From NCBI GenBank assembly GCA_937967645.1, contig CALBTT010000227.1, positions 1-64,000 on the forward strand: a DNA stretch of 64,000 nt. Direction: 5' to 3'. The position numbers were made by a program, and so were the translations under genes. Below are positions 44,013-54,091 of this stretch, one piece after another (the stretch's first letter is position 1; each line of letters begins with the position of its first letter). This stretch comes from an uncultured Zoogloea sp. (GTDB taxonomy: Bacteria; Pseudomonadota; Gammaproteobacteria; Burkholderiales; Rhodocyclaceae). The notes under the pieces are model-generated. The model was not told the origin of the DNA. It made no database searches and worked only from the letters and a program-made list of their open reading frames with translations.

Positions 44013-45175
44013 CAACCGCCAACCCGCTCCTGCTGAATGACCCACTTCCCGTCCTGATTGATGAGGTTGAGCGTCTTGTTGGACGAAGTGGACAGGTTGA
44101 GTGAGCGATAGTGCTGACGGAGCTTGACGGTGGCCTTGTTGCCTTCCACCGACACCACCTTGACGTTCTCGAGTTCGACCTCGATGTTGCCAGGCTTGGT
44201 CAGGCGCTGGGTACGTTCCTCCTCCCAGGCTTTCCGGCTCAGCCCCTTGGGCGTCTCGAACTCGCGGGCGTAGTGCCCCAGGTAGCCCTTCACGTCCTTC
44301 CGCGACCAGGCGCCGGCCCAGCTCTGCACCGCCTTGGCGACGGCGGCAGCCTGTGGCGGCGCCTCGTCCTTGGTCTCCGGACGCTTGGCGGGCTTGGCCT
44401 CTTCCTTGGCAGCCACGGTGGCTGGTGGCGTCGGGGTGGCCGGTTTGGTGGCTGCTGCTGCGGCCATGGTGGCGGCGGGCGGAGCAACCGGTGCGGGCTT
44501 GGTTGCGGGAGGCGTCGGCGGCGTTACGGGGGCCGGGGCCGGAACCGCGGCAGGGGCGGGCTTGGCCGGTGCCGGTGAGGCTGCCGCCACGGGCGGGGGA
44601 GCAACCGGCTTCGCAGCCGGTGCCGGGGCAGCGGCCGGCGTAGCCGCGACAGCCGGGCGTGTGGTCTTGCCGCCGACGCTGATCATCTCCCGGATCAGGG
44701 CCAGCTTGTTCTGGGCTGCGACGTTGGAGGAGTCAAGCGCCAGCGCTTTGTCGTAGGCCTGGCTGGCCAGGCGGGCGTAGATATCGCCGAGGTTCTCATG
44801 GGCCGTGGCATAGCTCGGATGGGTCCGGATCGCCATTTCGAGGGCATTGCGGGCCTTGTCATACTGCCGCTGCTGGGCATAGAGCACAGCCAGGTTGTTA
44901 TAGGGCTCGGGGAGTTCCGGATAGTCCTCGGTGAGCTTCTGGAAGATGGCAATCGCATCGCTGCTGCGGTTGAGTTCCGACAGCACCACCCCCTTCAGGA
45001 AGCGGACCTGGGCGTCCCGCGGCTTGCTCGCCAGCAGCTGGTCCGCCCGTTCGAGGGCCTGAGCGAGCTGCCCCTGCTTCACGAGGCCTTGAAGATCCTG
45101 GAGCGGATCGGCGCGCAAGGGGCTGCAGAAGAGGCTTCCAATGAGCAGGGAGACGGCCAGGGCGCGTTTTGACAT
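44012..45175 (-). CDS. TPR protein with Ala/Pro linker and NTF2-like domain
   Basis: A 387-residue exported protein. A signal peptide (to about RAD, residue 23) is followed by tetratricopeptide repeats about 25-165 (AQALERADQLLASKPRDAQ, EPYNNLAVLYAQQRQYDKA, ATAHENLGDIYARLA), a long Ala/Pro-rich linker about 172-270, and a C-terminal NTF2-like domain about 280-385 with YRSLNLS. The last domain matches that of the adjacent L,D-transpeptidase, with which it is translationally coupled. Likely a cell-wall scaffold; the function is inference. Confidence 0.88.
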   Translation of the reverse strand: MSKRALAVSLLIGSLFCSPLRADPLQDLQGLVKQGQLAQALERADQLLASKPRDAQVRFLKGVVLSELNRSSDAIAIFQKLTEDYPELPEPYNNLAVLYAQQRQYDKARNALEMAIRTHPSYATAHENLGDIYARLASQAYDKALALDSSNVAAQNKLALIREMISVGGKTTRPAVAATPAAAPAPAAKPVAPPPVAAASPAPAKPAPAAVPAPAPVTPPTPPATKPAPVAPPAATMAAAAATKPATPTPPATVAAKEEAKPAKRPETKDEAPPQAAAVAKAVQSWAGAWSRKDVKGYLGHYAREFETPKGLSRKAWEEERTQRLTKPGNIEVELENVKVVSVEGNKATVKLRQHYRSLNLSTSSNKTLNLINQDGKWVIQQERVGG

Positions 45176-45363
45176 GTGATATCATCCGCCGGCGCGCACG
45201 GGCACGCTTCAGCGATCAGGTCCGAGTTGATTTCCAGCCCTGTATTTTATCAAGAAGCTCTGCTGTCGGCCATGAGCGATCCCGCTTTGTCCTGCGTATA
45301 TCCTACTGTTTCGGCCGCCTTTGAGGGTGGTTCGTCGTCAAACGCTTCATTCCGGTCACTCCC

Positions 45364-46755
45364 ATGCTGAAAATTTACAACTCCCTGTCCCGTCAGAAGG
45401 AGCAGTTCAAACCCATCGAGCCTGGCAAGGTGCGCATGTATGTATGCGGCATGACGGTGTATGACTATTGCCACCTCGGGCACGCCCGGGTCATGGTGGT
45501 TTTCGACATGGTGTCCCGCTGGTTGCGGGCGGGGGGGCTGGACGTGACCTATGTCCGGAACATCACCGATATCGACGACAAGATCATCCGCCGCGCGGGC
45601 GAGAACGGTGAGAGCATCCGCGCCCTGACCGACCGCTTCATCGCGGCCATGCACGAGGATGCGGATGCCCTCGGTGTGCTGCGCCCTGACCACGAGCCGC
45701 GCGCCACCGAGTATGTGGCGCCGATGCAGAAGCTGATCGGCAGCCTGATCGAGAACGGCCTGGCCTACAAGGCCGACAACGAGGACGTCTGCTACGCGGT
45801 GCGCAAGTTCGACGGCTACGGAAAGCTGTCGGGCAAGTCCCTGGACGAGCTGCGCGCAGGTGAGCGCGTCGAGGTGGCCGGTGGCAAGCATGACCCGCTC
45901 GATTTCGTGCTCTGGAAGCACGCTCGGGCTGATGAGCCGGAGGAGGTCAAGTGGTCCTCGCCCTGGGGCACGGGGCGTCCCGGCTGGCACATCGAGTGCT
46001 CGGCGATGAGCTCGGAGTTGCTCGGCGCCCAGTTCGACATCCATGGTGGCGGCGCGGATCTGCAGTTCCCGCACCACGAGAACGAGATCGCCCAGAGCGA
46101 GGGTGCGCATCAATGCACCTTCGTCAATTACTGGATGCACAACGGCTTTGTGCGCGTGGACGACGAGAAGATGTCCAAGAGCCTGGGCAATTTCTTCACC
46201 ATTCGTGACGTGCTCAAGGAGTACGCGCCGGAGGTTGTCCGTTTCTTCATCCTGCGGGCCCACTACCGGAGTCCGCTGAACTACTCCGATGCCCATCTGG
46301 TGGATGCGCGCAGCGCGCTGTCGCGCCTGTACACGGCCTTGCGCAACGTGCCGCCGGCAGACGGGGTGGGTGGGGTGGATTGGAGTTCTCCCTATGCCGC
46401 GCGTTTCAAGCTGGCCATGGACGACGACTTCAACACGGCTGAAGCCCTGTCGGTGCTGTTTGACCTGGCGGGCGAGGTTAACCGTGAGCGCTCGGCCGAG
46501 GCTGCGCGGCTGCTGCGGGAGCTGGGCGGTGTGCTGGGCCTGCTGGAGCAGGATCCGACCCGTTTCCTGCAGGGTGGGGTGGAGGATGCCGCGGGGACTG
46601 ACGACGAGGCCTCCATCGAGGTGCGCATCGCTGCCCGGATCGAAGCCAAGAAGGCCCGGAATTTTGCGGAGGCCGACCGCATCCGTGCCGAGCTGCTGGC
46701 CGAGGGCATCGCCCTCGAGGACACGCCCCAGGGAACGATCTGGCGGCGTGCCTGA
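45364..46755 (+). CDS. cysS: cysteinyl-tRNA synthetase
   Basis: A 463-residue class I synthetase. HIGH motif appears as HLGHAR, the zinc-site Cys is in YVCGMTVYDYCHLGH, and KMSKSLGNF is the KMSKS loop. HIECSAMSSELLG is the second zinc-site region. Length is normal. It converges on the binding-protein gene with a 14-bp gap; the 188-bp upstream gap carries divergent promoters for the TPR gene. Confidence 0.97.
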   Translation: MLKIYNSLSRQKEQFKPIEPGKVRMYVCGMTVYDYCHLGHARVMVVFDMVSRWLRAGGLDVTYVRNITDIDDKIIRRAGENGESIRALTDRFIAAMHEDADALGVLRPDHEPRATEYVAPMQKLIGSLIENGLAYKADNEDVCYAVRKFDGYGKLSGKSLDELRAGERVEVAGGKHDPLDFVLWKHARADEPEEVKWSSPWGTGRPGWHIECSAMSSELLGAQFDIHGGGADLQFPHHENEIAQSEGAHQCTFVNYWMHNGFVRVDDEKMSKSLGNFFTIRDVLKEYAPEVVRFFILRAHYRSPLNYSDAHLVDARSALSRLYTALRNVPPADGVGGVDWSSPYAARFKLAMDDDFNTAEALSVLFDLAGEVNRERSAEAARLLRELGGVLGLLEQDPTRFLQGGVEDAAGTDDEASIEVRIAARIEAKKARNFAEADRIRAELLAEGIALEDTPQGTIWRRA

Positions 46756-46769
46756 TTGAGTTGGCCGGC

Positions 46770-47924
46770 TTAGCGCAGGACCTTGCCGTCGCGTCCCAGC
46801 ACGGTGAGGTCCACGAAGCGCGAGCCATTGTGGCTGGCCGGCGAGTAATTCACCTTGTAGCCACCCAGGTCGAAGCTGCCTGACTCGAGGGTGGTGACGA
46901 CCTTCTCCCGGCTGGGATCCCGGCCGGCCTTCTTGAGCGCCTCCGCAACCAGCTTGGCATTGATGAAGCCCTCCAGCCCGTAGTAGCTGTAGTTGCTGTG
47001 CTTGGCATGGGTCTGCAAGGCCTTGTGATACTCCTTGGTGACCGGCAGGGTGTCGTTCCAGGGGTAGGGCATGACCTGGGAGATGCCGATGCCGTGCGCT
47101 TCCTTCGCGCCCATTTCTGCGACAAGCAGGTCGGCGCCGATGGGGGACAGGGTCGAGAACTGGGGCATCTGTCCGGCCTTGCGCATCTGGCGCACGAATT
47201 CGGCAGTCGGCTTGTAGAGTGTCACCATGATCACCGCCTGGGGATTGGCCTTGGCGATCTGTGCGACCGCGTTGCCCACGTCCAGCGAGTTGCGCTCTAC
47301 GGATCCTACGGCCACCGGCTTCAGCTTGTGCTGGGCCAGGGTGGCGATGACGCCATCGAGGCCTGACTTTCCGAAGCCGTCGTTCTGGTAGAAAACGGCG
47401 ATCTGATTGATGCCCAGCCCTACCAGGTGATTGACGATTGCCTCGGTTTCGTCGGCATAGCTGGCGCGAAGGTGGAACATGTAGCGGTTCACCGGCGTGC
47501 GCAGGCTGCCGGCGCCGCTGATGGTGCCGATCAGGGGCACCTTGGCCTCCGAGAAGACCTTCATGGCCTCGGTGGTGGGGGATGAGCCGTAGTAGGCCAT
47601 CAGGGCGAACACCTTGTTCTCGGCGATCAGCTTGCGTGTGTTGGCGACGGTCTTCTCGGTTTCGTAGCCGTCGTCCAGCGTCACTACCTCCACCTTCCTG
47701 CCGTTGATTCCGCCGCTTGCGTTGAGCTGGGCGAAATAAGCCAGCGCACCTTCCTTCATTTCCTTTCCGTAGGCGCCGTTGGGCCCTGAGAACGGGGCGG
47801 ACATCCCCAGGGTGATGGTGGTGTCGCTGACGCCCGGGTCGGCGGCCATGGCAGGGGTGCCGAATGCGAGCAGCATTCCGGCCCCCAGATTGACGAGCAG
47901 AGACTTCATGGCGTGGCTTGGCAT
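46770..47924 (-). CDS. ABC transporter periplasmic binding protein, branched-chain amino acid type
   Basis: A 384-residue solute-binding protein of the Peripla_BP_6 (LivJ-like) family. A signal peptide (LLVNLGAGMLLAFGTPAMAA) precedes the mature domain with ITLGMSAPFSGPNGAYGKEM and LIGTISGAGSLRTP. I chose the ATG at 47924 (MPSHAMKSLL); a second ATG at 47909 is possible and the SD evidence is weak. No livHMGF genes are in the window, so it is an orphan; the ligand is unknown. Confidence 0.88.
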   Translation of the reverse strand: MPSHAMKSLLVNLGAGMLLAFGTPAMAADPGVSDTTITLGMSAPFSGPNGAYGKEMKEGALAYFAQLNASGGINGRKVEVVTLDDGYETEKTVANTRKLIAENKVFALMAYYGSSPTTEAMKVFSEAKVPLIGTISGAGSLRTPVNRYMFHLRASYADETEAIVNHLVGLGINQIAVFYQNDGFGKSGLDGVIATLAQHKLKPVAVGSVERNSLDVGNAVAQIAKANPQAVIMVTLYKPTAEFVRQMRKAGQMPQFSTLSPIGADLLVAEMGAKEAHGIGISQVMPYPWNDTLPVTKEYHKALQTHAKHSNYSYYGLEGFINAKLVAEALKKAGRDPSREKVVTTLESGSFDLGGYKVNYSPASHNGSRFVDLTVLGRDGKVLR

Positions 47925-48001
47925 GGATTCCGTTCTTCTGTCTGTATCGATGGGAATAGCGGGGCGAGTATAGGACAAAAGGAAGGGGTTTCGGAAAGCA
48001 T

Positions 48002-48041
48002 ACTGGCCGGTCCTGAAACAGGACCGGCCAGTCATTTTTTT
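48002..48041 (+). terminator. 14-bp hairpin with T-run oriented rightward, downstream of dnaJ
   Basis: ACTGGCCGGTCCTG (48002-48015) and CAGGACCGGCCAGT (48019-48032) pair perfectly around AAA, followed by CATTTTTTT on the plus strand. It is placed to end dnaJ (minus strand), but the T-run is on the plus side, where the nearest rightward gene (cysS) ends over 1.2 kb away. It may act both ways or protect dnaJ from readthrough. Confidence 0.7.
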
Positions 48042-48068
48042 GTTGCAATGCAGCAGCTTGCGTAAAGA

Positions 48069-49202
48069 TCAGGTGCTGAAGAAGTCCTTCACTTTATCCA
48101 TCCAGGATTTTGCCTTGGGGTTGTGCCGTTCGGCGTTGCCCGCGGCAATCTCCTCGAACTCCCGCAGCAGTTCCTTCTGACGATCGGTGAGCTTGACCGG
48201 GGTCTCGACCACCACGTGTACCATCAGGTCGCCCGGGGCGTGGCTGCGCACGTTGCGGATGCCCTTGCCGCGCAGTCGGAACACCTTGGCACTCTGGGTC
48301 TCCGCCGGGATGCGGATGTTGGCCGCCCCGTCGAGGGTGGGAATCTCGATCTCGCCACCCAGCGCCGCGGTGCTGAAGCTGATCGGCATCTCGCAATGCA
48401 GATCGTCGCCATCGCGCTGGAACACGGGGTGCTGCTTGATGTGGATCTCGACATAGAGATCGCCGGACGGGCCGCCATTCACCCCGGGCTCGCCTTGGCC
48501 ACTGTGGCGCAGGCGCATGCCGTCGTCGATACCGGCGGGGATCTTCACCTCCAGGGTCTTCTGCCGCTTGACCCGGCCCGCGCCGCCGCAGGACGTGCAG
48601 GGTTCGGGGATGACGCGGCCGCTGCCGTGGCACTTGGGGCAGGTCTGCTGGATGGAGAAGAAGCCCTGCTGGATGCGCACCTGTCCCGCCCCGCCGCAGG
48701 TCGGGCAGGTCTTCGGCTGGGTGCCGGGCTTGGCGCCGCTGCCATGACAGCTGTCGCATTCTTCGAGGGCCGGAATGCGGATGGTCTTCTCGGCGCCCCG
48801 GGCGGCTTCCTCGAGGGTGATCTCCAGGTTGTAGCGCAGGTCGGCACCGCGGTAGACGTTGGAGCGCCCGCGGCCACCGCCGCCACCGCCGAAGATGTCG
48901 CCGAAGATGTCGCCGAAGGCGTCGGCAAAGCCGTCGAAGCCCTGGCCGCCACCCCCGCCACCGCCGCCCATGGACGGATCCACGCCCGCGTGGCCGTAGC
49001 GGTCATAGGCGGCGCGCTTGTTGGCGTCGGTGAGGATCTCGTAGGCCTCCTTGGCCTCCTTGAACTTCTCTTCTGCTTCCTTGTTGTCCGGATTGCGGTC
49101 CGGATGGTATTTCATGGCCAGCTTGCGGTAGGCCTTTTTCAGCTCGTCCTCGGAGGCGTCACGATTGACGCCGAGGATCTCGTATAAATCCCTTTTCGCC
49201 AT
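48069..49202 (-). CDS. dnaJ: chaperone DnaJ
   Basis: A 377-residue Hsp40 co-chaperone. The J domain carries HPD (KYHPDRNPDNKEAEEKF), a Gly-rich G/F stretch follows, then four CxxCxGxG zinc motifs (CDSCHGSGAKPG, CPTCGGAGQV, CPKCHGSGRV, CTSCGGAGRV), and the C-terminal substrate-binding domain. It delivers substrates to DnaK. It lies 104 bp after dnaK in the classical grpE-dnaK-dnaJ order. Confidence 0.98.
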   Translation of the reverse strand: MAKRDLYEILGVNRDASEDELKKAYRKLAMKYHPDRNPDNKEAEEKFKEAKEAYEILTDANKRAAYDRYGHAGVDPSMGGGGGGGGQGFDGFADAFGDIFGDIFGGGGGGRGRSNVYRGADLRYNLEITLEEAARGAEKTIRIPALEECDSCHGSGAKPGTQPKTCPTCGGAGQVRIQQGFFSIQQTCPKCHGSGRVIPEPCTSCGGAGRVKRQKTLEVKIPAGIDDGMRLRHSGQGEPGVNGGPSGDLYVEIHIKQHPVFQRDGDDLHCEMPISFSTAALGGEIEIPTLDGAANIRIPAETQSAKVFRLRGKGIRNVRSHAPGDLMVHVVVETPVKLTDRQKELLREFEEIAAGNAERHNPKAKSWMDKVKDFFST

Positions 49203-49306
49203 GTTTGGGTGCCCTGGCTATCTTGTGGAAAGGCCGAGCCGAGCGGCGCACGTGGCGCCGGCATGGCTCGGCCGGGTCGGTCAGGTCGGCTTTCGGCCGG
49301 ACAGAC

Positions 49307-51241
<1,935 letters not shown>

Positions 51242-51276
51242 GAGTTTTCCTTCAGTTCGAATTCTGTTGTTCAGTC

Positions 51277-51295
51277 GGGCGGAAGCCTTCCGCCC
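51277..51295 (-). other. dnaK leader hairpin
   Basis: GGGCGGAA-GCC-TTCCGCCC is a perfect 8-bp inverted repeat in the dnaK 5' untranslated region, between the sigma-32 promoter and the ATG. It may stabilise the transcript; no CIRCE element was seen here. Confidence 0.5.
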
Positions 51296-51310
51296 TGTCG
51301 CTTGCTACCG

Positions 51311-51338
51311 ATATGGGGACGGTGCCGCCGGTTTCAAG
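51311..51338 (-). promoter_or_regulatory. sigma-32-type promoter of dnaK, within the end of grpE
   Basis: On the minus strand CTTGAAA (51338-51332), 13 bp, then CCCCATAT (51318-51311) match the sigma-32 consensus closely. The -35 overlaps the last codons of grpE. It gives dnaK its own heat-shock promoter. Confidence 0.88.
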
Positions 51339-51924
51339 CGGCAGGTTTGGCCTTGGAGACAACCACCAGGGCCGGACGCATCACGCGCTCGTTGAGCAGG
51401 TAGCCTTTTTGCAGCACGTTGATCACCGTGTTGGGCTCGCCGTCGGCCTCGATGGCGCTGATGGCCTGATGCTTGTTGGGGTCGAACTTCTCGCCCAGCG
51501 GGCTCACTTCGGTGACGTTGGCGCCCTGGAAGGCGGAAATGAGCTGCTTGAGCGTCAGTTCAACGCCTTGCCTGAGGCTCTCGAGGGTGGCGTTCTCGGT
51601 GGCCAGCGCAGCTTCCAGGCTGTCCTTGACCGGCAGCATGGACTGGGCGAATTTCTCTGCGGCAAACTTGCTTGCCTTGGCGATGTCATCCTGGGCGCGA
51701 CGACGAACGTTCTCGGTCTCAGCCTTGGCGCGCAGCCATGCGTCGTGGTGCTCCGTGGCCTTGAGTTCGGCGCTGCGGAGCTGCTCGGCGAGGCTCGGAA
51801 TCGTGTCGGCTTCGTGGGCTTCGGTGGCGGGGGCTGCGGTGTCGGCGCCAGTGCCGGAGGTGTTCTCCACGAGTTCCGGCGCGGTCGTGCCTTCGGCGCC
51901 CAGGGGGGTGTCTTGCTCTTGCAT
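51334..51924 (-). CDS. grpE: nucleotide exchange factor GrpE
   Basis: A 196-residue protein that releases ADP from DnaK. The N-terminal 50 residues are acidic and disordered; the long helical coiled coil (AELKATEHHDAWLRAKAETENVRRRAQ) and the beta domain (GANVTEVSPLGEKFDPNKHQAI, GYLLNERVMRPALVVV) follow. I chose the ATG at 51924 (MQEQDTPLG); the frame runs to 51981 but the sigma-32 promoter covers that part. It is the first gene of grpE-dnaK-dnaJ. Confidence 0.95.
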   Translation of the reverse strand: MQEQDTPLGAEGTTAPELVENTSGTGADTAAPATEAHEADTIPSLAEQLRSAELKATEHHDAWLRAKAETENVRRRAQDDIAKASKFAAEKFAQSMLPVKDSLEAALATENATLESLRQGVELTLKQLISAFQGANVTEVSPLGEKFDPNKHQAISAIEADGEPNTVINVLQKGYLLNERVMRPALVVVSKAKPAA

Positions 51925-51954
51925 GGGTAAGGACTCCGTTTTTTGACTCGCCCT

Positions 51955-51982
51955 AGCTGGGGGCGCAATGTAAGATTTCAAG
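51955..51982 (-). promoter_or_regulatory. sigma-32-type promoter of grpE
   Basis: On the minus strand CTTGAAA (51982-51976), 13 bp, then CCCCAGCT (51962-51955), fits the heat-shock sigma factor consensus with identical spacing to the dnaK promoter. It is 30 bp upstream of the grpE ATG. Confidence 0.85.
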
Positions 51983-52087
51983 AGGGAAGATGCACGGCCT
52001 GCCGGATGTGCTCCCGGGCATGTGTAGAATCGGGTCTTGCTGGGCTGGACCCCGGCATCGATTCAATCTTTGTGGTGCGGAACTGGA

Positions 52088-53449
52088 ATGGACAAGGCGC
52101 CAGACAAAGTCGGCAAGTACAAGCTGATCCGTGAGGTCGGTCGCGGTGCGACGGCCACGGTTTATCTCGCCGAGCACCCGCAGTATCCGGAGCCGGTCGC
52201 GCTCAAGCTGATCCGCTTCGACGACAAGGCCAAGGACGAGGCCAAGTGGAACCGCCGCCTGATGAAGCTGCTACGGGCGGAGCAGGATGTCTCGAGCAAG
52301 CTGGACCACCCGAACATCATCAAGATCTTCGACTCCACGATCGAGAAGGACTACGCCTACATCGTCATGGAGTACTTTCCGGGAACCACCCTCGAGCATT
52401 ACTGTGGCTTCCAGAATCTCCTGCCCTTGCACAGGGTCATCGGCATCATCTTCAAGTGCGCGATGGCCCTCGATTACGCCTATCGGCAGGGCATCGTGCA
52501 CCGTGACATCAAGCCCGCGAACATCCTGGTCGATGAACAGGACAACGTGAAGATCACCGACTTCGGGTTGGCGCTCAACATCAGCAAGAAGAGCGCCTCC
52601 GACTCGACCTTCATCATGGGGGTCGGGTCGCCGGCCTACATGAGCCCGGAGCAGATCAAGGGCTACCCGCTCAATCAGAAGACGGATCTCTTCTCGCTGG
52701 GGGTGGTGCTCTTCCACATGCTGACCGGGCGTCTGCCTTTCCGGGCCAAGAACCCGGCTCAGCTGATCTACAAGATCATCAACACCGAGCCGCCGCAGGT
52801 GTCGCAAATCAACTCCGAGCTCCCGGAGCAGCTCGATGGCGTCATCCGCCGGGCGCTCGAGAAGGATCTGTATTCGCGTTACAAGAACGGCGCCGACTTT
52901 GCCAAGGACCTGTCCGCGGTCCGCTACAAGATCCTCGATGACAAGCTGGTGCCTGCTGACAACGCGCGTTTCGCGGTGCTGCGCAAGATGCCGTTCTTCG
53001 TCGAGTTCGAGGACGTGGAGATCTGGGAAATCCTACGGATTTCCCGCTGGCGAAAGGTGGAGGCGAACACCCTCCTGGTTCGCGAGGGCGACGCGGATCA
53101 GCGCTTTGGCATCATCGTGGATGGGCGGGTCGAGGTGTCAGTGGACGGGCATCGGGTCTGCGAGCTGGCTTACGGTGAGGTGTTCGGGGAGCTGGCCTAT
53201 CTGGATCAGCAGGATCACCGCCAGGTGAGTACAGCCGTGGCCACCACGGGCACCGTGTACCTCGAGATCAATCCGGCGGCCCTGTCGCTCGCGACGGACG
53301 AGTGCCAGGAGGCGTTCAGGAGCCGCCTCATCACCATCGTGGCCCGCCGCTTGGGCCAGGCCCAGCGTGAGCTCTCCAAGGATGGTCCGCCGGCCGAGCG
53401 GATCACCGTGAGCGGCTTCGGCATGGAGCTCCAGCTGGTCGACAATTGA
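52088..53449 (+). CDS. Ser/Thr protein kinase with cyclic nucleotide-binding domain
   Basis: A 453-residue Hanks-type kinase. The glycine loop is GRGATATVY, the catalytic Lys is K40, HRDIKPANILVD holds Asp140 and Asn145, DFG is 158-160 and the activation loop ends at MSPEQ. All catalytic residues are present. From about 300 there is a cNMP-binding domain (RFGIIVDGRVEVSVDGHR, EVFGELAYLD). No transmembrane helix is seen, so it is cytoplasmic. It is divergent from grpE. Regulation of kinase activity by a cyclic nucleotide is inference. Confidence 0.9.
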   Translation: MDKAPDKVGKYKLIREVGRGATATVYLAEHPQYPEPVALKLIRFDDKAKDEAKWNRRLMKLLRAEQDVSSKLDHPNIIKIFDSTIEKDYAYIVMEYFPGTTLEHYCGFQNLLPLHRVIGIIFKCAMALDYAYRQGIVHRDIKPANILVDEQDNVKITDFGLALNISKKSASDSTFIMGVGSPAYMSPEQIKGYPLNQKTDLFSLGVVLFHMLTGRLPFRAKNPAQLIYKIINTEPPQVSQINSELPEQLDGVIRRALEKDLYSRYKNGADFAKDLSAVRYKILDDKLVPADNARFAVLRKMPFFVEFEDVEIWEILRISRWRKVEANTLLVREGDADQRFGIIVDGRVEVSVDGHRVCELAYGEVFGELAYLDQQDHRQVSTAVATTGTVYLEINPAALSLATDECQEAFRSRLITIVARRLGQAQRELSKDGPPAERITVSGFGMELQLVDN

Positions 53450-53462
53450 GCCGGCGTGCCCT

Positions 53463-53909
53463 TCAGCGCGCTGCAGGCAGGTGCGCCAACGCCCAGCGCA
53501 CGATCTGATCCTGCCCGAGGGCGCCGCTCTGTCTCGCCAGCTCCTGACCTTTGTGGATCAGGATGAGGGTCGGGATGCTGCGGATGCCAAAGCGCGCCGC
53601 CAGTCGTTGTTCTTCTTCTGTATTCACCTTTGCCAGCCTGACGCGCGGAGCCAGCGTGCCTGCGGCTGCCTCGAAAGCCGGAGCCATGCTTCTGCACGGG
53701 CCACACCAAGGGGCCCAGAAGTCCACCAGCAGGGGCAGGTCGCTTTGTCCGGCGTGGGTGTCGAAGTGCTGCGCATCCAGCGTCACGGGCGTTCTAGTCA
53801 GCAACCCGGCCTGGCAGCGGCCGCAGTGACCGCCGTCCTGGAGGCGTTCCACCGGCACCCGGTTCAGGGTGTGGCATTGGGGGCAGGGCACTAGCAGGGC
53901 GTGGTTCAT
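53463..53909 (-). CDS. trxC: thioredoxin 2-type (TrxC)
   Basis: A 148-residue thioredoxin with an N-terminal zinc ribbon (CPQC and CGRC pairs) and active site WCGPCR. The family is oxidative-stress linked. ATG at 53909 gives MNHALLVPCPQCHTLNRVP, matching TrxC; the frame is open to 53978. It converges on the kinase gene with a 13-bp gap. Confidence 0.93.
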   Translation of the reverse strand: MNHALLVPCPQCHTLNRVPVERLQDGGHCGRCQAGLLTRTPVTLDAQHFDTHAGQSDLPLLVDFWAPWCGPCRSMAPAFEAAAGTLAPRVRLAKVNTEEEQRLAARFGIRSIPTLILIHKGQELARQSGALGQDQIVRWALAHLPAAR

Positions 53910-54091
53910 GGTGCTTCCGTTGGAATGAGGTGTAGACGTCATGATGGGGTCGCCACCGCCGCTTTCAAGGAGTGGCAACGTCGTGCTGCGGCGCTGCAGG
54001 CCTCGCTGGAATCCGTCTAAAGTTTCCCTGAGGGCGGCCGAAATCTCCCCTGGAGCCGCGAGGCCTTCGCGGAACGGACAGGAGGTGGCCT

